64,000 nucleotides of DNA, from NCBI RefSeq assembly GCF_001618425.1, contig NZ_BDCU01000018.1, positions 248,001 through 312,000 on the forward strand. The letters are read 5' to 3'. Below the pieces are notes generated by a model. That model did no database searches, was not told the origin of the DNA, and worked only from the letters and a program-made list of their open reading frames with translations. The stretch is from Nocardia fusca NBRC 14340 (GTDB lineage: Bacteria; Actinomycetota; Actinomycetes; Mycobacteriales; Mycobacteriaceae). This document shows, one piece after another, positions 43,659 to 52,455 of this stretch. Positions within the stretch are counted from its first letter, which is position 1; each line of letters begins with the position of its first letter. The position numbers were made by a program, and so were the translations under genes.

Positions 43659-44168
43659 ATGAGCACCCTGCATCCGTGTGAGCGCGTCGGTGTCGAATTC
43701 ATCGACAACGCTCCCTTGCGCTTCAGCAACAGCGTGGACCTCGCGATCACGCCGGCCCAGCTGTTCGAGGTGCTGGCCGACGCCGAATCCTGGCCGCGCT
43801 GGGCGAGCGTGATCACCAAGGTCACCTGGACCACCCCCGAACCCCGGGGCGTGGGTACCACCCGGGTGGTCGATATGCGCGGCGGAATCGTCGGCGACGA
43901 GGAGTTCCTGGTCTGGGAGCCGAACACGCGGATGGCGTTCCGCTTCAACAGCAGCTCCACCGGTGCGCTGGCGGCGTTCGCCGAGGACTACCGCATCGTC
44001 GAGACCCCCGAGGGTTGCCGGCTCACCTGGACACTGGCCCAGCGACTGGCCGGTCCCGCCCGATTCACCGCTTTCCTCGCCACCCCGGTGATGAATCTGG
44101 CGTTCCGGCGTTTCCTGGCGAACCTGCGCCGCTACACCGATCAGCGCTTCGCGACCGCGTCATCATGA
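43659..44168 (+). CDS. SRPBCC-family (polyketide cyclase/START-like) protein
   Basis: A 169-residue helix-grip fold protein: SVDLAITPAQLFEVLADAESWPRWASVITKVTWT at the N-terminus and a C-terminal helix ATPVMNLAFRRFLANLRRYTDQ. The family binds hydrophobic ligands; function is unknown. ATG 43659 starts the recognised domain; codons further upstream in frame have no ribosome site. A 15-bp stem-loop follows. Confidence 0.88.
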   Translation: MSTLHPCERVGVEFIDNAPLRFSNSVDLAITPAQLFEVLADAESWPRWASVITKVTWTTPEPRGVGTTRVVDMRGGIVGDEEFLVWEPNTRMAFRFNSSSTGALAAFAEDYRIVETPEGCRLTWTLAQRLAGPARFTAFLATPVMNLAFRRFLANLRRYTDQRFATASS

Positions 44169-44171
44169 GCG

Positions 44172-44212
44172 TCCGGGCCGCGGGCAGCGCTTTCCGATGC
44201 CCGCGGCCCGGA
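44172..44212. terminator. Bidirectional stem-loop terminator
   Basis: Perfect 15-bp stem beginning TCCGGGCCGCGGGCA with an 11-nt loop, between the convergent SRPBCC and small membrane protein genes. Confidence 0.8.
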
Positions 44213-44218
44213 GCCCGC

Positions 44219-44611
44219 TCAGCCCATCAGCAGTGAACCCGCCAGCCAGGCGGCGAGCACCAGGGCCAGCCCGAGCAGTGCGCCGGGATACAGTGCCCGC
44301 CCGCTGCGCGCGGCATTGACGGTGGTGGCGGCGCCGACAAGGAAGCCGAAGCAGCCGCCGAGGACGATGATCCAGTTGCCGGTGCTCGGATCGGCGCTGC
44401 AGTCCGCACGCCCTTCGCACACCCCGGTGGCGAGCACGAACCAGGGTGAAATCGCCACCGAGACGATCGCCAGCGTCGCGAGCAGGAACCACAGCAGTGC
44501 GGTGATCACCAGATCGAATCCCCGGGGCGCGGGAATCGGCGCACCACGACCGTAGACGTCGTCGGGGATGGGGGAGACAGGGTAATGGGTGGAGGTCTGG
44601 TCAGGGAACAT
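44219..44611 (-). CDS. Small membrane protein, unknown function
   Basis: A 130-residue protein with three hydrophobic segments (LVITALLWFLLATLAIVSVA, WIIVLGGCFGFLVGAATTV, ALLGLALVLAAWLAGSLLM) and a Cys pair in the loop after the first (GVCEGRADCSAD) that could form a disulfide outside. The N-terminus is Pro-rich. No family recognised. Confidence 0.75.
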   Translation of the reverse strand: MFPDQTSTHYPVSPIPDDVYGRGAPIPAPRGFDLVITALLWFLLATLAIVSVAISPWFVLATGVCEGRADCSADPSTGNWIIVLGGCFGFLVGAATTVNAARSGRALYPGALLGLALVLAAWLAGSLLMG

Positions 44612-44780
44612 ATGCCTCGCGATCGCTCGAACCGATTGGGGGCCGCCGGATGATACTCAGAACTTTCCCCTGTGCCGCAACTGATCCGGCACCGCGCGCG
44701 ACACTACACTGCCCACAGTCCCGCGGCATTCGCTGCCGCGGTATCGATAACCGTGCGTGATACGAGCAGAGGAGATGGCG

Positions 44781-45203
44781 ATGCGTGTGCTGTACACGGC
44801 CGAGGCGCTGGCCACCGGGGACGGCCGCAACGGTCATACCCGGACCACCGACGGCCGCATCGATCTCGAGCTGGCGGTGCCGAAGGAAATGGGTGGCAGC
44901 GGCGGGGGAGCCAATCCCGAGCAGCTCTTCGCCGCCGGCTACGCGGCCTGCTTCCATTCCGCGCTGCGCCTGGTCGGTTCCCAGGCCAAGGCGAATGTGA
45001 ACGATTCGGCGGTGGGTGCCAAGGTCGGTATCGGGAGCACCGCCGGCGGCGGATTCGGGCTGACGGTGGTCCTCGAGGTCACCCTTCCCCATCTACCCGA
45101 GGACGAAGCGCAGGCGTTGGCCGACAAGGCGCATCAGGTGTGCCCGTACAGCAATGCCACCCGCGGCAATATCGATGTCGAGGTGCGGGTCGCGCAGGAC
45201 TGA
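44781..45203 (+). CDS. ohr: Organic hydroperoxide resistance protein, Ohr/OsmC family
   Basis: A 140-residue thiol peroxidase that reduces organic hydroperoxides. Peroxidatic Cys in AAGYAACFHSALRL and resolving Cys in VCPYSNATRGNIDV identify Ohr rather than general OsmC. ATG 44781 is favoured over ATG 44775 because the AGAGGAG ribosome site abuts the latter. No ohrR regulator is adjacent. Confidence 0.95.
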   Translation: MRVLYTAEALATGDGRNGHTRTTDGRIDLELAVPKEMGGSGGGANPEQLFAAGYAACFHSALRLVGSQAKANVNDSAVGAKVGIGSTAGGGFGLTVVLEVTLPHLPEDEAQALADKAHQVCPYSNATRGNIDVEVRVAQD

Positions 45204-45209
45204 CCGGCG

Positions 45210-45242
45210 CCCGGGCCCGCGTCAACTCTTGGCGGGCCCGGG
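45210..45242. terminator. Bidirectional stem-loop terminator
   Basis: Perfect 11-bp stem CCCGGGCCCGC/GCGGGCCCGGG with an 11-nt loop that contains the stop of the following minus-strand gene; serves the convergent ohr and membrane-protein genes. Confidence 0.75.
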
Positions 45243-46211
45243 ATCAGCGGTAGCGCTCGGATCGGCATCGCCGTCCGGAGCCGGGGCGGGACTCGGTGCC
45301 GGAGCGGACGCCGTGGCGGCGGGTTCCGCCGCCGGAGCGGTCGGGGGACCCGCCGTGGGCTCGACGCCTCCGGCCGTATAGCTCGACGCCGTCTCCCGGG
45401 ATACGGTGACCCGCCAGGGCATCCGCGTCCCGGTGGCGGTACGCGGCATGGTCGCCACCGCGATCACCGCCGAACCCACCGCGATGATCACCGCCGCGAT
45501 GGCGGCGGTGGTGATCGTACCGCTGGCGACGTATTCCACTTCGTTCAGACCCGCGACCGGTTTCGATCCGTCGTTGACGGCCCAGTTGATCCAGGAACCC
45601 ACCTGACCACCGAGGTCCCAGCGGCGGATCGTCATATTCTTGAGCTGTTTCTGCCGGGCGGTCAGATAGAGCATGTTCGCGATCACCAGTAGCGCGGTGA
45701 TCACCGCCCCGCCGGTGGCGATACGGGCGAAACGTTCGGAGTTGGTGGCGATATGGATAGCGATCGCGGCGATGGTCAGCGCGATCATGCTGCTCGAGGC
45801 GACCGCCCACGAACCGGTGAGATCCGCGGCGGGCGGTGTGCCCTGCGCGGACCAGACCGTCAGGTACCGAGTGGTCGAGTCGACCTGGCCGAACGGTGTC
45901 GCCGCCGCCATACCGTCCGGCCCGTGCGCGACCATCCAGTGCTTGAACATGAGGATGAAGACGATGACACCGCCCAGGGCGGTGATCACATATCCCCATT
46001 TGCCGCTCATCGCGGGCGCGGTGCGGATGTCCTCGGCGTGTTCGGCCACCCGCCGCAGTCCGGCTCGGGCGAGGGTCCGGCGTCGTTCCCAGACCTCTGA
46101 TCGGGCACCGGCGGATGCGGACGGGTCCGGCTGTGGTGTCGCGGTGCGAACCGTGCTCGACGAAGCGTCGCCGTCACCTCCGCTCGCTCCCCACGGGCTC
46201 GGTTTGACCAT
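45222..46211 (-). CDS. Four-TM membrane protein, unknown function
   Basis: A 329-residue protein with a charged, Ser/Thr-rich cytoplasmic N-terminus of about 65 residues, four TM segments (WGYVITALGGVIVFILMFKHW, a second near 145-165, VITALLVIANMLYL, TITTAAIAAVIIAVGSAVIAV) and a Pro/Ala-rich tail from about residue 280. Similar proteins occur in Nocardia and Rhodococcus as hypothetical membrane proteins; no function assigned. Confidence 0.82.
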   Translation of the reverse strand: MVKPSPWGASGGDGDASSSTVRTATPQPDPSASAGARSEVWERRRTLARAGLRRVAEHAEDIRTAPAMSGKWGYVITALGGVIVFILMFKHWMVAHGPDGMAAATPFGQVDSTTRYLTVWSAQGTPPAADLTGSWAVASSSMIALTIAAIAIHIATNSERFARIATGGAVITALLVIANMLYLTARQKQLKNMTIRRWDLGGQVGSWINWAVNDGSKPVAGLNEVEYVASGTITTAAIAAVIIAVGSAVIAVATMPRTATGTRMPWRVTVSRETASSYTAGGVEPTAGPPTAPAAEPAATASAPAPSPAPAPDGDADPSATADPGPAKS

Positions 46212-46225
46212 CAGCCCAGTCTAAT

Positions 46226-46462
46226 TCTGCGCCCACCACTGGGAACACGCCGCTGACCGCATTCCCGACCGGGTCTACGGCAAGCCCGGCTGGACCAAGG
46301 GCGCGGAGAAGGCTTTCCGTGGGCTCGTGGACGCCGGCGATGACCCCGAGCACCTCGCCGACATCGTGGCGAACAACAGTAATGAGAACCCGGCCGACCG
46401 CGGCCCGCAGCGCGGGCCGACGACATCTCATGCCGGATGCGATCGAGGACGCGCGTAGTCGA
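46226..46462 (+). pseudogene. Startless coding-like fragment, origin unknown
   Basis: A frame of about 78 codons, opening after an in-frame TAA with no start codon, reads HHWEHAADRIPDRVYGKPGW then KGAEKAFRGLVDAGDDPEHL and ends at TAG. Codon use is strongly GC at third positions through its first half, as in real genes here. No family recognised. It lies in a 517-bp gene-poor stretch that becomes AT-rich from 46500 to 46630, where nothing else was seen. Confidence 0.35.
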
Positions 46463-46728
46463 CGACGCCGCAGATGGGCTCACCCGCCAGGACCACACCT
46501 TCACCGCATCCATGGCAATATCTCGATCAGCCACATAATTCGGGGTTCGGGAACATCAACGAGAAAAGTCACGCCAAGTAGTTACCGCAGATAGTGATCT
46601 CTCGGTCCGATAATCATCGGGGATTACGGTGAGTACCGGAGTACAGGCGGAGCAGGCGGCGGAGTCGACAATGAACACCATCCGCCTCTGTCCGGGTAAC
46701 AGTTGCCACCTACCGGAATGGATCGCAT

Positions 46729-47094
46729 ATGCAGATTCAGATCAACACCGATAGCAACATCGACAGCGGTGACAAGCTGATCCGGCACGTCGAGGAGGAG
46801 ATCGCTTCGACGCTCGAGCGCTTCAGCGACCAGATTGTCAGCGTCGAAGCCCACCTCAGTGATCAGCACGCGGGCAAAGGTGGACCGGGCGACAAGCGAT
46901 GCGTGTTGCAGGCTCGTCCCACCGGCCAGCAGCCGGTCGCGGTGACCCACAACGCCGCGACGATCGACGACGCCTGCCGGGGTGCGGCCGAGAGCATGGC
47001 ACATCTGCTCGCCAGCCGGTTCGGCCGGCTGCACGAGACAAAGGGTGGCGACTCCATCCGGCACCCGCGTAAGGACCATCCGCACCCGAACTGA
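46729..47094 (+). CDS. Short HPF/RaiA-family ribosome hibernation factor
   Basis: A 121-residue protein with the sigma-54-modulation/S30EA fold: VEEEIASTLERFSDQIVSVEAHLSDQHAGKGGPGDKRCVLQARP followed by a helix DDACRGAAESMAHLLASRFGRL. These bind the ribosomal decoding site in stationary or stress states. It lacks the C-terminal dimerisation domain of long HPF. ATG start with no strong Shine-Dalgarno sequence visible. Confidence 0.85.
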   Translation: MQIQINTDSNIDSGDKLIRHVEEEIASTLERFSDQIVSVEAHLSDQHAGKGGPGDKRCVLQARPTGQQPVAVTHNAATIDDACRGAAESMAHLLASRFGRLHETKGGDSIRHPRKDHPHPN

Positions 47095-47173
47095 GGCGGC
47101 AGCATCGGGTCGTTCGGTACCGGTAGCGACGATCCGTGCCGGAAGCCGCGCTCTCGGTGACCGTGGCCGGGTG

Positions 47174-47425
47174 CTACCCCGCCTCGGCCGGCCACCGGCG
47201 ATGACCGACGAGCAGGTTCGTCAGGCTCGGGCGCCGGATGGTCCACTGACCCGAATGCAGGATGACGAGATCCTCCTCGACATGTCGGGTGGGCCCGAGG
47301 ATGAGCTCCGGCCCCTCAACAAACACCTTGGCCCCGCAGGCGCGCGCATTGTCGGTGAGAGCGCGTGCCGTCGTGAGTCTCCCTTCGAGGGCTTCGAGAC
47401 GGGAGCCCTCTTTTCGGGTGCTCAC
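47174..47425 (-). CDS. Small protein of unknown function
   Basis: An 83-residue frame from GTG 47425: basic helical N-terminus, then AKVFVEGPELILGPTRHVEEDLVILHSGQWTI, which looks like a folded beta structure. It follows the small gene at 47454-47678 by 28 bp on the same strand, with GGAGAAG at a rather long distance. No family recognised; may be a real two-gene unit. Confidence 0.5.
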   Translation of the reverse strand: MSTRKEGSRLEALEGRLTTARALTDNARACGAKVFVEGPELILGPTRHVEEDLVILHSGQWTIRRPSLTNLLVGHRRWPAEAG

Positions 47426-47453
47426 ACCGGCGGCGGGCCGACGCGACTTCTCC

Positions 47454-47678
47454 TCAGGCGGCGTCCGACTGCCGGCCGTTGGCCACCAGATCGACCACGA
47501 CATCGCGGACCATGGTCTGGATCTGCTGTGCGTGCTCGTGAAGCGCATCCGGGTCCGGCCCGCCGTCGGCTGCCGTGGTTGCGGTGATCTCGACGAGGTC
47601 GTTGACGATATGACAGAGCGCGATCAGGCGTCGCACCATGTCCCGCCGCTCGGCCGGCGGTAGTACTTCGGGGTTCAC
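47454..47678 (-). CDS. Small helical protein of unknown function
   Basis: A 74-residue frame from GTG 47678 with two amphipathic helices (RRDMVRRLIALCHIVNDLVEITATT, ALHEHAQQIQTMVRDVVVDLVA). Looks like a small regulatory or dimeric protein; no family recognised. First of two small minus-strand genes. Confidence 0.55.
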   Translation of the reverse strand: MNPEVLPPAERRDMVRRLIALCHIVNDLVEITATTAADGGPDPDALHEHAQQIQTMVRDVVVDLVANGRQSDAA

Positions 47679-47881
47679 GTCCCTGTCATCGTCGGTGGTC
47701 CCGGAGTTGTTTCGTTCCCACCCCGCCCACCCGGCCCTGATCCGCGCACAGCGAAACCCGCACGGTCCCAGCGACCGCGGGCCGGTGGGGCCGCGACGCT
47801 CGCGCCGCCTCGCGACCGGTCACCGGGTGATCGACTACGGTGAGGCCCGATCGGGTCGGGACCACAGCCGGGAGAACAACA

Positions 47882-49078
47882 GTGACGATGCGCCGGGCGC
47901 TTGTGTCTATGGCGAGTGCGCTGTGCCTGTTCGCGGCCGCGTGCGGCGGCGCGCGCGACGACGCGGACCGGCCCGGGCGCGGCAGCGTCGTCTCGGTGGC
48001 GCCGGTCTTCGAGATGACCGCCGCCGAGACCGGTGACTATCTCGCCGAATGGAAATATCCGGTGGCCGGCGCGAACGGTGTTCGCGCCCACCGGGTCGTA
48101 TACGAAACCGTCGCGGCCGACGGAACGTCCACCACCGCCAGCGGCCTGGTGGTGGTCCCGGATACCGGCGTGCAGCGGTTGCGTCTGGTCTCCTACGCGC
48201 ACGGAACCACGGTGCGCCGCGACGAAGCGCCCTCGGCGGACGGCGAGACCGAACGTGCCCGCACTGTCCAGTTCGCCGCCGCCGGTTACGCCGCGGTCGC
48301 CCCGGACTATCTGGGTCTTGGCGAGGGCCCCGGTTTCCATCCTTACGCCCATGCCCCCACCGAGGCCTCCGCCTCGGCGGATCTGCTTCTGGCGACCCGT
48401 TCGCTGCTCGCCGACCAAGGCCGTGACCTGGATCCGAACGTGCTGGTGACCGGGTTCTCCCAGGGCGCCCAGGCCGCCCTGGCGCTCGGCCGGGAGCTGA
48501 ACAGCGGTGCGATCGAGGGTTTCGCCCCGGCCGCGGTCGCCGCGGTCAGTGGTGCCTACGCCGTCCAGGAGGTCCAGGCCCCGGCCGCGCTGGACGGCCG
48601 GGTGGAGGGGCGGCGCGCGGTGCTCTACCTGGGCTACTGGATTACCGCGATGAACCGGATCTACCACCTGTACGACGATCCCGCCGAGGCGTTCCAGCAG
48701 CCTTACGCGCAGCGGGTCGACGGACTTTTCGACGGGCGCCACGATCTGCTCGCCGTGTCCTCGGGGCTGCCGGACACCCCGCAGAAGTTGCTGACCCCGC
48801 AATACCTGGAACTGGCACGGAACCCCAGCGGCGCCGCCCTTCGGGCCATGGCCGACAGCGATACCGTATGCGACTGGACCGCGGCGGTGCCGGTCCGGCT
48901 GTTCGCCGCCTCCGGGGACCGCAGTGTCCCCTTCGAGAATTCGCTGCGCTGTACGAAAGCCGTACTGGGTGCCTCCGCCGAACTGATCGACCTCGGCGAT
49001 ATCGACCACGGTGCCACCGTCCGGGAGGCGCTTCCGCGGATTCTCGACTGGTTCCGGAAAACGCAACCGCCCGCCTGA
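47882..49078 (+). CDS. Secreted lipase-family lipoprotein
   Basis: A 398-residue alpha/beta hydrolase of the secretory-lipase type. Signal peptide ALVSMASALCLFAAAC ends in a lipobox-like AAAC; nucleophile Ser in VLVTGFSQGAQAAL near residue 200, with VSYAHGTTVRRDEAPS and AAVAPDYLGLGEGPG upstream and a closing His in GDIDHGATV. Likely a surface lipase/esterase. GTG 47882 has GGGAG upstream; ATG 47888 is an alternative. Confidence 0.88.
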   Translation: MTMRRALVSMASALCLFAAACGGARDDADRPGRGSVVSVAPVFEMTAAETGDYLAEWKYPVAGANGVRAHRVVYETVAADGTSTTASGLVVVPDTGVQRLRLVSYAHGTTVRRDEAPSADGETERARTVQFAAAGYAAVAPDYLGLGEGPGFHPYAHAPTEASASADLLLATRSLLADQGRDLDPNVLVTGFSQGAQAALALGRELNSGAIEGFAPAAVAAVSGAYAVQEVQAPAALDGRVEGRRAVLYLGYWITAMNRIYHLYDDPAEAFQQPYAQRVDGLFDGRHDLLAVSSGLPDTPQKLLTPQYLELARNPSGAALRAMADSDTVCDWTAAVPVRLFAASGDRSVPFENSLRCTKAVLGASAELIDLGDIDHGATVREALPRILDWFRKTQPPA

Positions 49079-49100
49079 ACCGGGTGGTTCGGGCGGGCGG
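49067..49100. terminator. Stem-loop overlapping the lipase stop
   Basis: 15-bp stem (one G-T pair) beginning CCGCCCGCCTGAACC with loop GGGT; the lipase stop lies inside the left arm. It also serves the convergent MFS gene. Confidence 0.75.
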
Positions 49101-49123
49101 TGCGGGTCCGGAGCGCCGGGAGA

Positions 49124-50698
49124 TCAGTGCATGAGCACCGGGGCCGGCGTATCGGAATCGGGCTTCGCCACCGCGCTCGCCTTACGCGGGAGCAGGACGG
49201 AGAAGCCGAGGGTGACCAGGCACAGCGCGAACGCCACCCAGAAGGAGCCGGCGTAGGCGTCCGACATCTCCCCGAGCATGACGGTTTCGAACTTGTCGCC
49301 CAGGCTCGCGATGTACTGCAGCACCGACGGATCGGGCTGTTCGCCGGTCCGCTGGGCCTCCATCATCGCCTGCCCCGCCGATACGGCCTCGGAGTTCTGC
49401 ATCCGGTTGGTCAGCACCACCGAGATCACCGCGACACCCACCGAGCTGGCGATCTGCTGAATAATGTTCAGCAGAGTGGAACCGCGCGCGACCTGGGCCT
49501 CGTTCAGCGTGCGCAGCGCGGCCGTCATGAGCGGCATCATGGTGAGACCCATACCGAGACCCATGACGAACAGCACGCCGAGCACATAGAAGTAGGAGCT
49601 GTCGGCCTCGATCTGGGTGAGCCCGAACATGGTCGCGGTGAGAATCGCCAGGCCGACCGGAACCACCCGGCCGACGGGCATCTTGTCCACCAGCATGCCC
49701 GCGATCGGCATGGTGAGCAGCGATCCGATACCCTGCGGCGCCACCAGCAGTCCGGCCAGCAGCGCGCTCTCGCCCCGCACCTGCTGGAAGTAGGTGGGGA
49801 TCAGCAGCAGTCCGCCGAAGAACGACGCGGCGAACAGGAACATCGTGACGGTGGCGACGGTCAGGTCGCGATTCTGGAACAGCCGCAGATCCAGCAGTGG
49901 ATTCTTGGGCTTGAACGAGTAGAACACGAATGCGACCACCAGCGCCCCGCCGATCAGCATGGTCGCCCACACCTTCGGTGTGGCGACGGTGCCCTCCTCC
50001 GGGATGGAGGAGATGCCGTACAGGAACAGCGCGAGACCCGGGGACAGCATCAACATGCCCACGAAATCGAAGGCTTCACCGGCTTTCGGCTCGTCCTTGG
50101 GCAGGATGAACCAGGCGTAGACGAGTGCGATCGCTCCGAGCGGCAGGTTGATCAGGAAGATCCAGTGCCAGGAAGCGTCCTCGATGAGCCAGCCACCCAG
50201 GATCGGGCCCAGGATCGGGCCGAGCAGCATGGGTACCCCAAGGATGGCCATCAAACGGCCCATCCGCTCCGGTCCCGCGGCCTTGGTCATGATGGTCATA
50301 CCCAGCGGCATGAGCATGCCGCCGCCCAGGCCCTGGATCACCCGGAAGCCGATGAGCGCGCCGATGTTCCAGGACAGCGCGCACAGCACCGAACCGACGG
50401 TGAACAGCACCAGGGCGGTCATGTAGAGCCGCTTGGTGCCGAAACGGTCGGCGGCCCAGCCGGTGAGCGGAATGACAGTGGCGAGCGCGAGCGTGTAGGC
50501 GGTGACCGTCCAGGCCACCGTGGAGTAGTTGGCGACGTCGAATTCGGTTTGGAACGTCGGCATGGCGACGTTCACCACCGTGATGTCCAGGATGGACATG
50601 ATGGCGCCGAGAACCACGACACCGGCCAGTTTCAGGACCGATGCGTCGATTCTGTCCGGAGCCCCCGCGTCGGTCGCGGGGGCTGGGCTTGCGTTCAC
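49124..50698 (-). CDS. EmrB/QacA-type MFS efflux transporter (DHA2)
   Basis: A 524-residue, 14-TM drug:proton antiporter. Marks: IMSILDITVVNVAMPTFQ in TM1, GWAADRFGTKRLYM (motif A) after TM2, GPILGPILGGWLIE (motif C) and DASWHWIFLINLPLG. GTG 50698 overlaps the MarR stop by four bases with CAGGAG upstream, so the two are one operon and the MarR protein is likely its repressor. Substrates unknown. Confidence 0.95.
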   Translation of the reverse strand: MNASPAPATDAGAPDRIDASVLKLAGVVVLGAIMSILDITVVNVAMPTFQTEFDVANYSTVAWTVTAYTLALATVIPLTGWAADRFGTKRLYMTALVLFTVGSVLCALSWNIGALIGFRVIQGLGGGMLMPLGMTIMTKAAGPERMGRLMAILGVPMLLGPILGPILGGWLIEDASWHWIFLINLPLGAIALVYAWFILPKDEPKAGEAFDFVGMLMLSPGLALFLYGISSIPEEGTVATPKVWATMLIGGALVVAFVFYSFKPKNPLLDLRLFQNRDLTVATVTMFLFAASFFGGLLLIPTYFQQVRGESALLAGLLVAPQGIGSLLTMPIAGMLVDKMPVGRVVPVGLAILTATMFGLTQIEADSSYFYVLGVLFVMGLGMGLTMMPLMTAALRTLNEAQVARGSTLLNIIQQIASSVGVAVISVVLTNRMQNSEAVSAGQAMMEAQRTGEQPDPSVLQYIASLGDKFETVMLGEMSDAYAGSFWVAFALCLVTLGFSVLLPRKASAVAKPDSDTPAPVLMH

Positions 50699-51177
50699 GA
50701 ATTGTCTCCTGACGATGCGGGGGGGCACGCCACGACGTTGTGTATGGCCCCGGACTCGAGCACGGCGGTGAGGACCCGTCCGAGGTCCTCCCGTAAAGCC
50801 TCGGGCAAGCGGTGGACGACCGTATCGATCGTCGCGCGGTGGACGGCGATCTGATCCCAGGCGAGCCGTTGCCCGTGTTCGGTGGGACCGACGAGCTTGA
50901 CCCGGCGGTCGGTGGAGCTCTCCTGTCTGGTGAGCAGACCGAGGCGTACCAGCCGGTCGACATTGCGGCCGGCCGCGGTCATCGACAGGCCGAGTTCGCC
51001 CGCGATGGTGTGGATCGGTTGTGGCTCATGGCGCCGGACAACAGTGAACAGCACCCGGGCCTGCGAGAGCGTCAGATCGAGTTCGGCGAGCCGGTCGACG
51101 CCCTGCCACCGTCCGGGGTCGCAGACGGCGAGCACGAAGCGCTCGATGAGAGTGCTCGTCTCCGACTCATTTGCCAC
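50695..51177 (-). CDS. MarR-family transcriptional regulator
   Basis: A 160-residue winged-helix repressor: LDLTLSQARVLFTVVRRHEPQPIHTIAGELGLSMTAAGRNVDRLVRLGLLTRQESSTDRRVKLVGPTEHG. Probably autoregulates and represses the downstream EmrB-type pump, released by a phenolic-type ligand as in the family. GTG 51177 starts the conserved helix; the frame runs further back without features. Confidence 0.93.
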   Translation of the reverse strand: MANESETSTLIERFVLAVCDPGRWQGVDRLAELDLTLSQARVLFTVVRRHEPQPIHTIAGELGLSMTAAGRNVDRLVRLGLLTRQESSTDRRVKLVGPTEHGQRLAWDQIAVHRATIDTVVHRLPEALREDLGRVLTAVLESGAIHNVVACPPASSGDNS

Positions 51178-51287
51178 CGCGCGATCATATGGGTGTCCGT
51201 AATAGTTGCGGAAGCGGGAATATCTCGTATGTGACCGGAAACATATCGGAGCGAGTGGTCGCATCGCGCCCGAGTAAGGCGCTACGG

Positions 51288-51321
51288 CGGGCCCGGAGCA
51301 AAAAATCACGCTCCGGGCCCG
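51288..51321 (-). terminator. Stem-loop terminator of the hydrolase gene
   Basis: Perfect 12-bp stem CGGGCCCGGAGC/GCTCCGGGCCCG with a 10-nt A-rich loop, 4 bp past the hydrolase stop. Confidence 0.8.
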
Positions 51322-51325
51322 GGAG

Positions 51326-52249
51326 TCAGTCTCCGCGCGTCGTGTCGTCCGCGAAGAAGTCGAGCAGTAGCTCCGTCACTCGTGCGGGCTGTTCCAGATG
51401 CAGGAAATGTCCGGCGCCGGGCACGGTCACGGTTTCTCCACCCGCCGGTGCCAGGACCTCGGCCACCCCGGCGGTGAACGCCGGGTGCAGGGTGGTGTCG
51501 GCGCCGCCGTGCAGATACAGCATGGGCACGCGCGGCGCGCCGTCCCAGTGCTGGTGGAGGCCGGCGTAGCGAGTGGACGGTTTCCCGGCGATCCGGACGA
51601 AGGCGCGGTAGTAGGACAGCGCCGCGGTCCGGCGTGCGACGGTCGGCAGCGCGGCCAGGGTATGGGCGATATCCGTCTCCGCCTCGTACCCCGGCGACCA
51701 GTCGTGCCACAGCCGGGGTATCAGCAGGTCGAGCGAGCGCTCGGAGATTCCCGGTAGCTGGTTGAACAGGATGTACCAGCTGAACCGTAGCTGCCGCAGA
51801 TACGCGCTCACCCCGGCGTCGCGGCGTGGGCGCATGGCCGGAACCGGCGGGACCGCTAGCGAAGCGACCCGGGGAAACGGGCAATCCGATTGCGCCGCAA
51901 TGGTATTCGTGGTCAAGGCGCCCCAATCGTGACCGATGAGCACCGCGTCCGCGGGGGCGCCGAGTGCGCGATACAGTGCAAGCGCGTCGTAGGCGAGCGC
52001 TCCCAGATGGTAGTCGCCGTCCTCCGGCACCGCGGTCGGTGCGTAACCCCGGGTGAACGGCGCGACCACGCGGAATCCGCGGCCGGCGAGCGCGGGACCG
52101 AGATGACGCCAGGTCCAGGCACTGTCGGGAAAGCCGTGCAGGCACAGAGCGAGCCGGCCCCCGGGATCGCCCCAGACGAGTGCCGTCATCGACAGGTGCG
52201 GTAACCGATACTCGACGGTCTCGGGCAGATCGGCTTGGTGCGCGCCCAT
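51326..52249 (-). CDS. Alpha/beta hydrolase, epoxide-hydrolase/haloalkane-dehalogenase-like
   Basis: A 307-residue hydrolase. HGFPDSAWTWRHLGPAL (oxyanion loop), nucleophile Asp in VLIGHDWGALTTNTIA and catalytic His in PGAGHFLHLEQPARV define the Asp-nucleophile group, most like epoxide hydrolases. Cap domain between about residues 130 and 215. Substrate unknown. Confidence 0.92.
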   Translation of the reverse strand: MGAHQADLPETVEYRLPHLSMTALVWGDPGGRLALCLHGFPDSAWTWRHLGPALAGRGFRVVAPFTRGYAPTAVPEDGDYHLGALAYDALALYRALGAPADAVLIGHDWGALTTNTIAAQSDCPFPRVASLAVPPVPAMRPRRDAGVSAYLRQLRFSWYILFNQLPGISERSLDLLIPRLWHDWSPGYEAETDIAHTLAALPTVARRTAALSYYRAFVRIAGKPSTRYAGLHQHWDGAPRVPMLYLHGGADTTLHPAFTAGVAEVLAPAGGETVTVPGAGHFLHLEQPARVTELLLDFFADDTTRGD

Positions 52250-52455
52250 GGTTCGTCCTCTCAGTCGGCCCCGCCACGGTAACCCGGGCGGGCCGATCGC
52301 GCCCCGGCGACAGCGGCCACAACCGGAGCGGTATGCTCACATCCCCCGGACGAGGTCGCTGTGCCGGCGTTGCGGGCAAGCCCGGTCATTCGCACAGCCG
52401 CGGGGTAGCTGATGTCATATCTGGCAAGGTAATCGGTGATCGGAGGAGCAAGCCC

